Positions 25,006 through 33,275 of a DNA stretch of 52,783 nucleotides are shown here, one piece after another. How positions within the stretch are numbered: position 1 is the first letter of the stretch; each line of letters starts with the position of its first letter. The position numbers and the translations under genes were made by a program. The notes beneath the pieces are model-generated. The model had not been told where the DNA came from. It did not search any database and worked only from the letters and a program-made list of their open reading frames with translations. This stretch comes from JAVBQJ01 sp031549115 (GTDB taxonomy: Bacteria > Verrucomicrobiota > Lentisphaeria > Victivallales > Victivallaceae): positions 1 through 52,783 of the forward strand of contig JAVBQJ010000136.1 in NCBI GenBank assembly GCA_031549115.1. Reading direction: 5' to 3'.

Positions 25006-26409
25006 ATGTTTACGCCAAAACAATTGCTCCGTATCCTTGCGGGGCTGCTGACGATTCCATGGGCCGTATACGGTATCTCCGAATCGGAGCTGCGCTCCCG
25101 GTTGGCCCGGGACCTCGACTGGAATGAGCGGTACTTCAGTCTCGAGATGACGCCCGGCGGCGAGTTGAAAAAGTTATCCCTCCAGATGGAAGATATTTTT
25201 TCCGAATATGAGTTTTACGACGGCCAGGGCGGCCAGCGCGGCTATCATCTCAAGCGCAGCGAATCCGTTTCCCTGGAGTATTTCGGGCAATATCCGGAAT
25301 TGGAATATCTGTGTTTGACCGGCATCGGGACGGTGGATTTGACCGGATTGCAGAATCTGAAGCGTCTGGCCAATCTGGACCTGTACGACTGTACCGTCAT
25401 CGGCTTGGAATCCGCAATATCCGCCAGCCTGAAAAAGCTGAAAGTATCCCGAATCGCCGACTCGCCGGAGCTTGTCATCGGCCCCGGCCTCGAAGCGCTG
25501 GAGCTCTTGAACATTTCCGACCGCAACAACCACAACGTGCATCCGGAGTCATTGCGGGGAAAAAACATCCGCACTTTCATCATGTCCGCATACCAGGGCG
25601 GCGATTTTTCCTTTTTGCGGGATTCGGGCGTGGAAGAGCTCTATTTGACGTCGATTGACCGCTTATCGTTGGAGGACTTGCCGGATTTGCCGTTGCAAAA
25701 ATTGGTGACCGGCCGTTTTACGGTGGTCACGGATCTGCCGGCATTGGCACGCTTCCCCGCGTTGCGCACATTGGATGTTTTCGGGGGAGTTGTCCATTCC
25801 CTGCCTCCATTGCGGGATTTGAATCGATTGGACGATCTCACGCTGTGGAGCCAGATGATATTCCCGCAGGAGGAGGCTGATGCTTTGCTCCAACTGCCGC
25901 TCCGGAAGCTGCGTTTGCACGGGGTCGGCTTTCCGGATATGGCGCCGGTCCTGATGATGCCGGTGGAGCTGCTGTTCCTGGACAATGTCGTGGTGCCGGA
26001 GGATTTCCTGGATCGACTTGGAAACAATGAAAACATCCGGTTCCTGGGCCTCAACGCGCTTCGGCAGTCGGAGCGCCTCCCGTTCGCGTCCGACGATCTT
26101 CCGTGGGATAAACTCGGCGAATTTTCCTGGCTGACCGGCTTGGATATTTCCGGCATCGGAATACGTGACGTGTCCTGGATTGCGAAACTGCCCGGCCTGC
26201 AGATTTTACTGTTGCCGCCGACCATTGCGGATCTGGCATTTCTCCGGGATCGCTCTTTGGAGTTTCTCTATGCTCCGGGCGTGGCCGACTTGGCGGCGGA
26301 ATGCCGGAAATACAATATCGAAGTCCGGAACCCCGGCTGGCGTTTCGACACCGCCAACCCCGCCGCCTTATACGGTTACCGACCGTACGATTTCCGGGAG
26401 AAAAGGTAA
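25006..26409 (+). CDS. Exported leucine-rich-repeat-like protein
   Basis: A 467-residue protein with an N-terminal hydrophobic segment (residues about 7-22, cleavage near AVYG). From about residue 90 it shows irregular leucine-rich units of roughly 20-25 residues: LEYLCLTGIGTVDLTGLQNL, LANLDLYDCTVIGLES, LEALELLNISDRN, VEELYLTSIDRLSLEDLPDL and RFPALRTLDVFGG are clear examples. Such folds bind proteins; no enzyme motif is present. The following gene encodes a protein of the same style, so the two are probably paralogues. AGAGGGG precedes the ATG. The partner and role are unknown. Confidence 0.82.
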   Translation: MFTPKQLLRILAGLLTIPWAVYGISESELRSRLARDLDWNERYFSLEMTPGGELKKLSLQMEDIFSEYEFYDGQGGQRGYHLKRSESVSLEYFGQYPELEYLCLTGIGTVDLTGLQNLKRLANLDLYDCTVIGLESAISASLKKLKVSRIADSPELVIGPGLEALELLNISDRNNHNVHPESLRGKNIRTFIMSAYQGGDFSFLRDSGVEELYLTSIDRLSLEDLPDLPLQKLVTGRFTVVTDLPALARFPALRTLDVFGGVVHSLPPLRDLNRLDDLTLWSQMIFPQEEADALLQLPLRKLRLHGVGFPDMAPVLMMPVELLFLDNVVVPEDFLDRLGNNENIRFLGLNALRQSERLPFASDDLPWDKLGEFSWLTGLDISGIGIRDVSWIAKLPGLQILLLPPTIADLAFLRDRSLEFLYAPGVADLAAECRKYNIEVRNPGWRFDTANPAALYGYRPYDFREKR

Positions 26410-26469
26410 TAACACTCTCCGTTTTACGTTTGCAACCTGCGAAATCTTTCGCCTTTACCGCCTCCGGAT

Positions 26470-26498
26470 TTGCAATTCGTCCCGCTTTCTGTTATAGT
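26470..26498 (+). promoter_or_regulatory. Promoter of the second leucine-rich gene
   Basis: TTGCAA (26470-26475), 17-base spacer, TATAGT (26493-26498); the ATG at 26539 is about 35 bases beyond the expected start. It separates this gene from the cluster upstream. Confidence 0.65.
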
Positions 26499-26538
26499 AA
26501 TTTCGGAGAATTACCACTACGAAAAGCTGGAGCAACAT

Positions 26539-27975
26539 ATGAAATTACCTTTCCATTGCCAGACCGCCGCCATCGGCGCCATCCTCGCCATTGACGTTCA
26601 CGGCGCAGATTTTCCGGTTCCGCCCGCGAATTCCGCGACAGTCGTCCTCCAGCATCACGACGCACAGGAAAATCTCACCGGGCTGGAAATCAAATTGTGG
26701 GACGACCAGTATCAATACCACGATTTTCCCGGCAATCTTTTGTATTCCTCTCCTTTGCCGCCGCTGGCGCTGGATACGGCCCAATTCATCGTCCCCCGGC
26801 TTCCGGTTTTCGGCGAAACATTGCAATGGCATTACCCGGAAGCCGAGGAGCATCTCTCCAGACTTCTCATCGCCGACATGGGAGGAGTTTATTTCAATAC
26901 TGCCCGATTTCCGGTCCTGACCGATCTGGCGATTCTCCATGCCGGCGTTTACCGGCTGGAGCAAATCCATGCCCCCGTCCTGAATACCTTGATTTTGGCC
27001 GGAGCCTATCCGTTACCGGAGGACGGACACACATTAACTCTGGAGGAGTATGATACACGTTTTCCCGAGTCCAGTTCGAAGCTTTTCGGCGCGCCGCCGC
27101 TGTGTTTATCGCCCCAGTGGACGACACTGGAGAATCTCCGGTTGGAGCAAGTCCGGGACGGCGACTTCGATTACTCCAGTTTGCACACGGTCCCGCTCAA
27201 ACGCTTGCAGCTCACCGATTTTGTCGCGAAAAATCTGGACTTCCTGGCCGGGATGCCGTTGGAGTTGCTCTATCTGGCGGGAAACCCGGCGATCGGAAAC
27301 GGCGATATGCTGGCGACACTGCCATTGAAGCGGCTGGCGCTCGACCTGGCGGGTCTGCGCGATTACCGCTTCCTGGCCGGTCTGGAACTGGAAGAGCTGG
27401 AGCTGAAGGTTCTGGATATCTCCAATTTTTCTTTGGACCTGCTGAAGAACATGAAGTTGAAGAAGTTAAAAATTACCGGCAACCGGCAGTTCAATATCGG
27501 CTCTCTGGCCAATCTGCAATCGATGCCGCTGGAAGAGTTGACGCTGGAAAATGTCGCCGTTGACAGCTTGGCATATCTTTCCCGCGAATCCTTGTCTTTG
27601 CTCGACATCGACAACTGCTCTTTGAAGGATATGAATGTATTGGAATCCGTGGCGGCAATGAAAAACTTGAAGTATTTGCAACTAGGCCCACTGTACGACG
27701 CCGCGAAAAAACCCGTGCCTCCCGCCGTGAATGCAACCTTGCCATGGAATCTGTTGGGAGATTTGCCTGTGGAGGTCGTATCGGTTTACAACGCCGATCC
27801 CGCATTTTGCGGGCAGCTTCCCCATCTGCATTATCTGAACCTGATGGGTGATGACGCTTATGCGCCGGAATTGCAGGCGCTGCAAGGAAGAAATTTCGAA
27901 TCCCTTCGAATTCCCCGGCAAGTCGACTTACGGCAATTCCATATTTCCGCCAAAAGATTCTCTTTCATAAAATAG
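26539..27975 (+). CDS. Leucine-rich-repeat-like protein, probably exported
   Basis: A 478-residue protein with a weak signal-like N terminus (MKLPFHCQTAAIGAILAIDVHGA). The frame opens earlier, at the -35 box of the promoter, so the ATG at 26539 after GGAG is preferred. Leucine-rich units recur throughout: LTDLAILHAGVYRLEQI, LENLRLEQVRDGDFDYSSL, LKRLQLTDFVAKNLDFL, LELLYLAGNPAIGNG, LKKLKITGNRQFNIGSL and LSLLDIDNCSLKDMNVL. It resembles the protein encoded just upstream and is likely a paralogue. No catalytic residues are visible. A long AT-rich gap follows. Confidence 0.8.
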   Translation: MKLPFHCQTAAIGAILAIDVHGADFPVPPANSATVVLQHHDAQENLTGLEIKLWDDQYQYHDFPGNLLYSSPLPPLALDTAQFIVPRLPVFGETLQWHYPEAEEHLSRLLIADMGGVYFNTARFPVLTDLAILHAGVYRLEQIHAPVLNTLILAGAYPLPEDGHTLTLEEYDTRFPESSSKLFGAPPLCLSPQWTTLENLRLEQVRDGDFDYSSLHTVPLKRLQLTDFVAKNLDFLAGMPLELLYLAGNPAIGNGDMLATLPLKRLALDLAGLRDYRFLAGLELEELELKVLDISNFSLDLLKNMKLKKLKITGNRQFNIGSLANLQSMPLEELTLENVAVDSLAYLSRESLSLLDIDNCSLKDMNVLESVAAMKNLKYLQLGPLYDAAKKPVPPAVNATLPWNLLGDLPVEVVSVYNADPAFCGQLPHLHYLNLMGDDAYAPELQALQGRNFESLRIPRQVDLRQFHISAKRFSFIK

Positions 27976-28304
27976 CCGGAAATGCGACCCGGCCGCCACC
28001 CCCCGCGGCAGCCGGTTTTACGGCAAAAGCCGGTCCGTCATGTTTTTCTGTATGTTTCACGCGTTCATCCCCCCGTGAGCTTCAATAGTGAAGTATTTTA
28101 TAAATAAAACAAAAAGCAACATCAATATTTTGCTTAAAAAATTTTATATCGACACAAAACAACACACAATCCTCACACAAAATCAACAAAACAACTCTGT
28201 TTAATTAAAAAAATTCAGTAATTATACAGAAAAACGATCACTACGGAAATTCATTTTTTTATATAATAAAAGTCATTTTTTTATGTTTTACCGCGTTTAG
28301 CGAT

Positions 28305-28333
28305 TTGACTTTACTTGTTTTATGTCTTATTTT
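28305..28333 (+). promoter_or_regulatory. Promoter of the 28402 gene
   Basis: TTGACT (28305-28310), 17-base spacer, TATTTT (28328-28333). The -10 box lies inside the inverted repeat at 28315-28346. Confidence 0.6.
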
Positions 28334-28346
28334 CTAGATAAAACAA
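28315..28346. promoter_or_regulatory. Inverted repeat across the -10 box (candidate operator)
   Basis: TTGTTTTAT (28315-28323) and its exact reverse complement ATAAAACAA (28338-28346) are separated by 14 bases that contain the -10 box. A dimeric repressor bound here would block the promoter; alternatively it is a chance dyad in AT-rich DNA. Confidence 0.4.
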
Positions 28347-28401
28347 AGTTCCGACACAGGAATCGCGACAAACAAAACATATAACCGGAAAGGTCAATAA
28401 G

Positions 28402-28830
28402 TTGAAAACCTTGAATACCGCCGTCAAACGCCACGTTCATCCCCGATTTCACGGTTCCTGGGCTGCCGATTGGGAGTACACCCGCAAGCAGAACAGCAAA
28501 CGCTTCGGAACCCGGCACGAGCTCGATGACGTTTCCAGTTCGGAGCCGCACCTCGTTATCACCTTCACCCCGGACCAGCAAATCCGGATTGAATCCAACG
28601 GAGCGGAATTGCCGCACTCCATCCAGATCATCAGTTCGACGCTCAGTTCGATTTATTCGCTGATCCTCCTGCAGAGCACCACGGCGCCCTTGAAGCTGCT
28701 GTTCATCTACCACAACGAGAATCTCCTCTGCCGGATTATTTTCACGGAACGCAACGGCCACTTCGAGTGTTTTCACCCCGCGACTTACTTTCAGCGCCTC
28801 CCGACTCCGGCCACCAACACCATCGACTGA
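28402..28830 (+). CDS. Hypothetical protein
   Basis: A 142-residue frame with a TTG start at 28402 preceded by AAAGGT at a spacing of about eight bases. Codon use is strongly GC-biased at third positions despite the AT-rich leader, which supports real coding. The protein (KRHVHPRFHGSWAADWEY near the start, then HLVITFTPDQQIRIESNGAE and PLKLLFIYHNENLLCRIIF) is beta-rich, has no signal peptide and no family that I recognise. It is followed after about 200 bases by two small membrane-protein genes. Confidence 0.6.
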   Translation: MKTLNTAVKRHVHPRFHGSWAADWEYTRKQNSKRFGTRHELDDVSSSEPHLVITFTPDQQIRIESNGAELPHSIQIISSTLSSIYSLILLQSTTAPLKLLFIYHNENLLCRIIFTERNGHFECFHPATYFQRLPTPATNTID

Positions 28831-28947
28831 GCCGACCGCCGCTTCCGACCAATTGTCGGCTTATCTCCTTTGGGTTCAACTTCCTGCTTAAATTTCAGTA
28901 TTTGCTTTATTTCATACCATCCCACCCTCTTTTTTTTCGACGACGAT

Positions 28948-28976
28948 TTGCAAAGCATGCAAACTATGATTATATT
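28948..28976 (+). promoter_or_regulatory. Promoter of the small membrane-protein genes
   Basis: TTGCAA (28948-28953), 17-base spacer, TATATT (28971-28976), with the first ATG at 29026. Contains an overlapping GCATGC palindrome in the spacer. Confidence 0.6.
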
Positions 28977-29025
28977 TGCCATGTGACCCTTACGACAATC
29001 TCATCTCAATGGAAAGATTGAAGCC

Positions 29026-29325
29026 ATGGAAAAAGTGAAGTTATACTGTGCGGTCGGCAATCTGATCGCCTGCCTGCTGTGGTCGGCACTGGTATTGCAT
29101 TTCCTGTATCGGGTCCTCGCGCAGATACAGCCGGTTCCGGATTGGGCTTTGGCCGCAGCCTGGAGCTTGTCCGGAGTGCTGGCGGTCACCGCGCTCTTGA
29201 TCCTGCTTTGCGCCATCCGGCGCTGGAAAGTGCTGTTTTTCTACGCTATCGAGCTGTTGCTCGTCATCGCCCTGCAGGCCATACCGGTCATCGTGCTGGG
29301 CCGCGTCGTCGAAAAACTCGGCTGA
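29026..29325 (+). CDS. Small membrane protein
   Basis: A 99-residue protein with three predicted membrane spans (about 8-30, 41-64, 69-91) and short basic loops (AIRRWK). No family recognised. A GAAAG-type weak ribosome site precedes the ATG. Only four bases separate it from the next gene, so the two are co-translated, and a third very small membrane-type frame follows. Confidence 0.75.
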   Translation: MEKVKLYCAVGNLIACLLWSALVLHFLYRVLAQIQPVPDWALAAAWSLSGVLAVTALLILLCAIRRWKVLFFYAIELLLVIALQAIPVIVLGRVVEKLG

Positions 29326-29329
29326 CGCC

Positions 29330-29764
29330 ATGCGCGGACGCCGGAGCATTCTTTTCGCGTTCCTGCCGCTCACGGTGCTCCTGGCCGCCGGTCCATTCCT
29401 CTATCCATTGTTTTCGCCGTGGAGCCGGATGAATTGCCGGATCGACTATGTCGACATCCACTCGGGACGACTCCGGCAGGAGCGTTATCTGTGGTGGGTT
29501 CCCGTATACGCCAGGGAAGCGGAAACCGACTTCAGCCGGAAGCTGTTTCCGGACGGCAATTACCCGGAACCCGACTGGCGCATCGATTCCTGCTACGACC
29601 CATACCTGCGCCATTCACCGCACTATGCGCACCACGGCACACTATGGCTGCTGCGGCAATTCGAAAATAACGATCCGGCTTTGACCGAAGCGGAGCTGCA
29701 ACCGCTCCGGCAACGCATTCTCCGGGAGCTGCCGCACGGCAAGCCCGAACTGCCGCGTTTGTAG
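29330..29764 (+). CDS. Membrane-anchored protein of unknown function
   Basis: A 144-residue protein with one N-terminal membrane segment (about residues 7-27) followed by an extracytoplasmic-type domain rich in Tyr, Trp, Arg and His (RLRQERYLWWVPVYARE, YDPYLRHSPHYAHHGTLWLLRQF). No recognised motif. Starts four bases after the preceding stop and ends 12 bases before a 47-residue frame. Confidence 0.72.
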   Translation: MRGRRSILFAFLPLTVLLAAGPFLYPLFSPWSRMNCRIDYVDIHSGRLRQERYLWWVPVYAREAETDFSRKLFPDGNYPEPDWRIDSCYDPYLRHSPHYAHHGTLWLLRQFENNDPALTEAELQPLRQRILRELPHGKPELPRL

Positions 29765-29776
29765 AGGCAGGGTACA

Positions 29777-29920
29777 ATGGTAGCGCTGTTCGCCGCCGGT
29801 GCGGCGGGTGTGGTAATATTGACGGTGTATGCGGGGCCGTCCCCTCCCAACCCGGATCGCTTGCCGCTCGACTTCACGCTCACAGGTAAGCTATGTATGC
29901 AGCTGAGGGGGCAATTATGA
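29777..29920 (+). CDS. Very small predicted membrane peptide
   Basis: A 47-residue frame (MVALFAAGAAGVVILTVYAG at the start) with one hydrophobic span at residues 2-20 and a proline-rich start of the tail (GPSPPNPDR). GGCAGGG is placed before the ATG, and it directly follows two other small membrane-protein genes. Codon bias is compatible with coding, but at this length the call rests mainly on context. Confidence 0.5.
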   Translation: MVALFAAGAAGVVILTVYAGPSPPNPDRLPLDFTLTGKLCMQLRGQL

Positions 29921-29945
29921 TACACCGAACCGGAGGAGCTTGTTT

Positions 29946-32582
29946 TTATTGCCGCACCAGAACCAACTGCAATAGCTCCACCGTGCTTCCGGGACGGTTC
30001 GCCACCTTGAAGTGGAGATCGAAAATTCCCGTCCGGTGAATTTCTTCGTTCAATATGGATTCCAACTGCAACTGGACTCCCCAGTCTTTGGAAAACCAAA
30101 CGATGTGTTCCGGTGTCAAGGTGACCGTCGGGACTTTGATCCAATCGGTTTCCCCGGACGGCGGCAGCGGCAGCAGAAAATTGTGGTTCAGCTCCGGGGC
30201 CTCCGCGCAGTAAACTCCACCGGGAATGGCGGCGTCTTCCGCCGGATAAGGCGTGCGGATGGTATTCGATTCGGTATACCGGTGCGCTTCGGTTCGCAAC
30301 GAAAAACTCGAAGGCGGTACGACAATCAGCCTTTCGCCGGAAATGTTTTTGAATTCCGGAGGGACGGCAAAGCCCGGCGCCGGGCCGTGATGAATCAGGA
30401 CAACCTCCTGCAGCACGATTTCCGCAGCCGCCGGCCGCTTGATCCGCAAATACAGGTCGCATTGCCGAATCCCCGGCGGCAACAGCAATTGGAGCGGAAT
30501 CTGGAGCCCCCAGTCGTTGCCGATCCACAGCGCCTGGCGATGTTCCAGAATCAGCCCCTTCCGGTGAATCCAGCCTTCGGTGGGCAATTCGGTTTCCACC
30601 CAGGAAAAACTCTGGTTCAGATTGAAAGGCGCACCTTCGCGGAATGCGCCGGCGCGGTAATCGCTTTCTGCGGGCAGCGAGTAATGAATTCCATCCTCAG
30701 TACGACGGTGGCTGTCCAGTTTGATCTGGATTTCTTCGGGCGACAGGACAATGACTTTTTCCGGCGCGAAATGGGCAAACTCATCCGGAACGGGCTGGGG
30801 CCGGCTCAGCCGGAGCAGCTGTTCGACATCGGCTTTCGCAATGTCACGCCAATACTTCACGATGTAAGGTTGGCGCTCCAACTCCCGGGCCAGTGTTTCC
30901 GCCGCACGGGCGGCGCATTCCTCGGCGGTCGGCATGCCGTCCGGAAATGAAATCTGACGGCGGCGGAAAACGGTCGCCCGGTCGACACTGACCCGGGCGG
31001 CGTTCACCCGCTGCAGCAGTTCCCGGTCGCCCGCGACTGCTGCGACGGCTTCGTCGAACAAACGGTGGGCTTTCTGTAAAAAGCCGGCGTCGAGATAGGA
31101 ATAGTCGTCGACACCGGCCCGCCAGCCGATGAAATGATCTTCGGTGACGGCCGTCAGCTCCCGCAGGTATTCTTTCAGGAATGGCGCCGCCGCGCCGTAA
31201 TAGCCGTCGAGGAAGAGGGCGATGAGCGCTTCGACGTCGGCTTCGGTGTTTTCGAGCAGCTTGCAGCGGAGCCAGTTTTTCAGCGGAAAGAGATGTCCGT
31301 CCAGGTAGGATTCATCTTCGACAAAGACTCCCTGGATGCCCAGTTGTTTCATCAAGCGGTAGTTGGTTTGAAATCCCCGGATATCTGCAACGGGCAGGTC
31401 GTTGGGAAAGGAGTAGGTTTTGCCGTACTCCCAAACCATCGGGAATGGCGCCAGTTTGCTCCACGAAGTCAGGAATTCCAGTTCCCGCGCATTATTGGGA
31501 TGCAGCAGATCATGGGCGTGATCGTTGAATTGAAGGCAAATCCGGATCGCGGTGTTGGGGCGCGGCGCGATGCCTTCACGCGGCAGCTCCCGGTAATATT
31601 CGTAGGCGAGGGTTTCAATGCGGAGGTCCGGAAATTCTATCGCCACAGAATCCGCGACGGTGTTGACGAACCGGAGCAGATAGCCGCTCTCGCCGTATTG
31701 ACGCCGTTCCGCCGCACAGGAGGGACATTCACACGCGCCCAGCGAATCGTTGGGGGTGATACTGTAAAAGTACGGCGGGGGGACGCCCCGGAGCGCCGCG
31801 GCAATCCGGTCGTTTTGGATATGTTCGCGCAATTTATTCTGGAAAATCGCCGCCACCTCCGGATTGGTCAGACACAGTTGTCCGCCGATGTTCCAGGCTT
31901 GGTGGCGAATGCGTTGTCCCTGATATTCGGTGAAATATTCCGGATGGGCATCGAATTCGCTCTCCGGGATATAACCGCTGAAGGTATGGCAGTGGGCAGG
32001 CGATCCGAACGCCACCGCGCCGCCGGTCGTCGCCCGGCCGCCGCCCTGCGCCATGGCGCCGTTGATCCGGTTTCTGGCGAAAAAATCGCCGGTATCGCAA
32101 TCAAAGTAGAGGTCGCGGTAGGCAAAGGACGGGGTAACGTCACGCTCCAGCCGGTCGGGAATCATCATAACGTCCACCCGCGGGATGCTTTCCGCCTGCG
32201 GCGTCCACCAGTGAACGCCAAGGTAATTTTCCAGGAAGTCGTAGCAGCCGAAGAGCATGGCGCGCGGCGAGTTCCCCGCGATGACAATGTCTCCGTTTGC
32301 CTCAGCAATCCGCCAATGCTCCCGGATATCGTTGGATTCATCGTCGAAGCGCAACCGGAACGCCGGAGCGCCCGCGGTGTTTTCATCGACAATCGGCAGC
32401 CTGGCTCCGGTCGCCGCCTCCAGATAATGCTGAAGCTCAGTCGCCGCATGACGGACAACGGGATGCGGCGAAGCCTGGATCACGAAGTCGCTTCGACCAT
32501 GATCGATAACGGTCAGGGCCGCCAGGTGAGCCGTCAAGCCCAGAAAGGCACCGGCGAAACAAATGGATTTTATAATATTCAT
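29946..32582 (-). CDS. Exported DUF4838-type protein (probable glycosidase) with duplicated C-terminal beta domain
   Basis: An 878-residue secreted protein (signal MNIIKSICFAGAFLGLTAHLAA). Residues about 25-135 resemble the N-terminal domain of alpha-glucuronidase-type proteins (ATELQHYLEAATGARLPIV, IVIAGNSPRAMLFGCYDFLENYLGVHWW in pieces). Residues about 140-420 match DUF4838, a predicted TIM-barrel carbohydrate-active domain, with ITPNDSLGACECPSC and ETLAYEYYR. The last 270 residues are two copies of one beta-type domain (WIGNDWGLQIPLQ against WFSKDWGVQLQLE, IVLQEVVLI against VELLQLVLV). ATG at 32582 lies 20 bases after the pseudopilin gene; the frame seen further upstream overlaps that gene and is not real. 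Substrate unknown. Confidence 0.88.
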   Translation of the reverse strand: MNIIKSICFAGAFLGLTAHLAALTVIDHGRSDFVIQASPHPVVRHAATELQHYLEAATGARLPIVDENTAGAPAFRLRFDDESNDIREHWRIAEANGDIVIAGNSPRAMLFGCYDFLENYLGVHWWTPQAESIPRVDVMMIPDRLERDVTPSFAYRDLYFDCDTGDFFARNRINGAMAQGGGRATTGGAVAFGSPAHCHTFSGYIPESEFDAHPEYFTEYQGQRIRHQAWNIGGQLCLTNPEVAAIFQNKLREHIQNDRIAAALRGVPPPYFYSITPNDSLGACECPSCAAERRQYGESGYLLRFVNTVADSVAIEFPDLRIETLAYEYYRELPREGIAPRPNTAIRICLQFNDHAHDLLHPNNARELEFLTSWSKLAPFPMVWEYGKTYSFPNDLPVADIRGFQTNYRLMKQLGIQGVFVEDESYLDGHLFPLKNWLRCKLLENTEADVEALIALFLDGYYGAAAPFLKEYLRELTAVTEDHFIGWRAGVDDYSYLDAGFLQKAHRLFDEAVAAVAGDRELLQRVNAARVSVDRATVFRRRQISFPDGMPTAEECAARAAETLARELERQPYIVKYWRDIAKADVEQLLRLSRPQPVPDEFAHFAPEKVIVLSPEEIQIKLDSHRRTEDGIHYSLPAESDYRAGAFREGAPFNLNQSFSWVETELPTEGWIHRKGLILEHRQALWIGNDWGLQIPLQLLLPPGIRQCDLYLRIKRPAAAEIVLQEVVLIHHGPAPGFAVPPEFKNISGERLIVVPPSSFSLRTEAHRYTESNTIRTPYPAEDAAIPGGVYCAEAPELNHNFLLPLPPSGETDWIKVPTVTLTPEHIVWFSKDWGVQLQLESILNEEIHRTGIFDLHFKVANRPGSTVELLQLVLVRQ

Positions 32583-32601
32583 GATATGGAATGAGTTGGT
32601 G

Positions 32602-33234
32602 TCACAAACCGAGGTCGACCGAATTGGGGTAATCGCCGTGAAGAGCCGCAAATTGCATATCCGCGACATGGCCGTCCAGGAAAAGCAGGTTTGCCTTTGA
32701 CTGGTGGAGGAACGATACCGTGTTCCATTGAAGCGTGTTCCAGACCTGGGATATCCCGGGCTGCGGATATTTGTAGATGTAGACGCTGTCGCTGTAGTGC
32801 CCGTCGGCCATGGCGGTTCCCACGGAAAAGCTGACGGGGATGGAGCTGCGTTTCCGGCTGAACAATGTGCCGTTATACACGTAGTTATACAGGATGTCCG
32901 CTCCGATACCGACGCCGTAAATGGTATTGGCCGGGCAGACAAAGGTGTTCGAGGCGCTGTTCAGTCCGGCGCCGTCCCCGTGGGCATAACTCCAGAGCGT
33001 GGTCGCCCAATGCGGTTCCCAAGTCCAACTTTCATAGCCGATGTAAAAGTCGTCGCTGTCGTTGACGTACATCTCATGGATCAGTCCCGCCTGTTTCAGA
33101 TTGCTTTTGCATTTGACGCTCTGCGCCGCGGCACGGGCCTTGGACAAGGCCGGCAAAAGCATCGACGCTAAAATAGCGATGATGGCAATGACAACCAAGA
33201 GCTCAATAAGCGTGAATGGTTTTCGACTTGACAT
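32602..33234 (-). CDS. DUF1559-type pseudopilin
   Basis: A 210-residue protein with a type IV prepilin/type II secretion N terminus: short basic leader KP, cleavage before the Phe of FTLIELLVVIAIIAIL, with Glu5 of the mature protein present, then a long helix ending SKARAAAQ. The C-terminal part has the DUF1559 head with CKSNLKQAG and the late FLHQSKANLLFLDGHVA motif. Such proteins are numerous in Planctomycetes and Lentisphaerae; their role is uncertain. AAGGAG before the ATG at 33234. It sits between a GntR/LacI-type regulator and a DUF4838 protein on the same strand, with gaps of 41 and 19 bases. Confidence 0.92.
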   Translation of the reverse strand: MSSRKPFTLIELLVVIAIIAILASMLLPALSKARAAAQSVKCKSNLKQAGLIHEMYVNDSDDFYIGYESWTWEPHWATTLWSYAHGDGAGLNSASNTFVCPANTIYGVGIGADILYNYVYNGTLFSRKRSSIPVSFSVGTAMADGHYSDSVYIYKYPQPGISQVWNTLQWNTVSFLHQSKANLLFLDGHVADMQFAALHGDYPNSVDLGL

Positions 33235-33275
33235 AACAAATTCTCCTTGGGTTGATGGATTTTCGGAAAAACTTT

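Larger units (their letters stand above)
27976..28401. other. AT-rich gap without a recognised gene
   Basis: After a GC-rich first 60 bases the stretch from about 28085 to 28400 is strikingly AT-rich compared with everything around it. It holds a direct repeat (CATTTTTTTAT at 28249-28262 and again about 22 bases later), a promoter at 28305-28333 and an inverted repeat around its -10 box. No DnaA-box cluster, tRNA or reading frame of note was found. Confidence 0.6.

Noticed and set aside
27976..28401. Replication origin in the AT-rich gap
   Set aside because: No cluster of DnaA boxes was seen and no replication gene is near.
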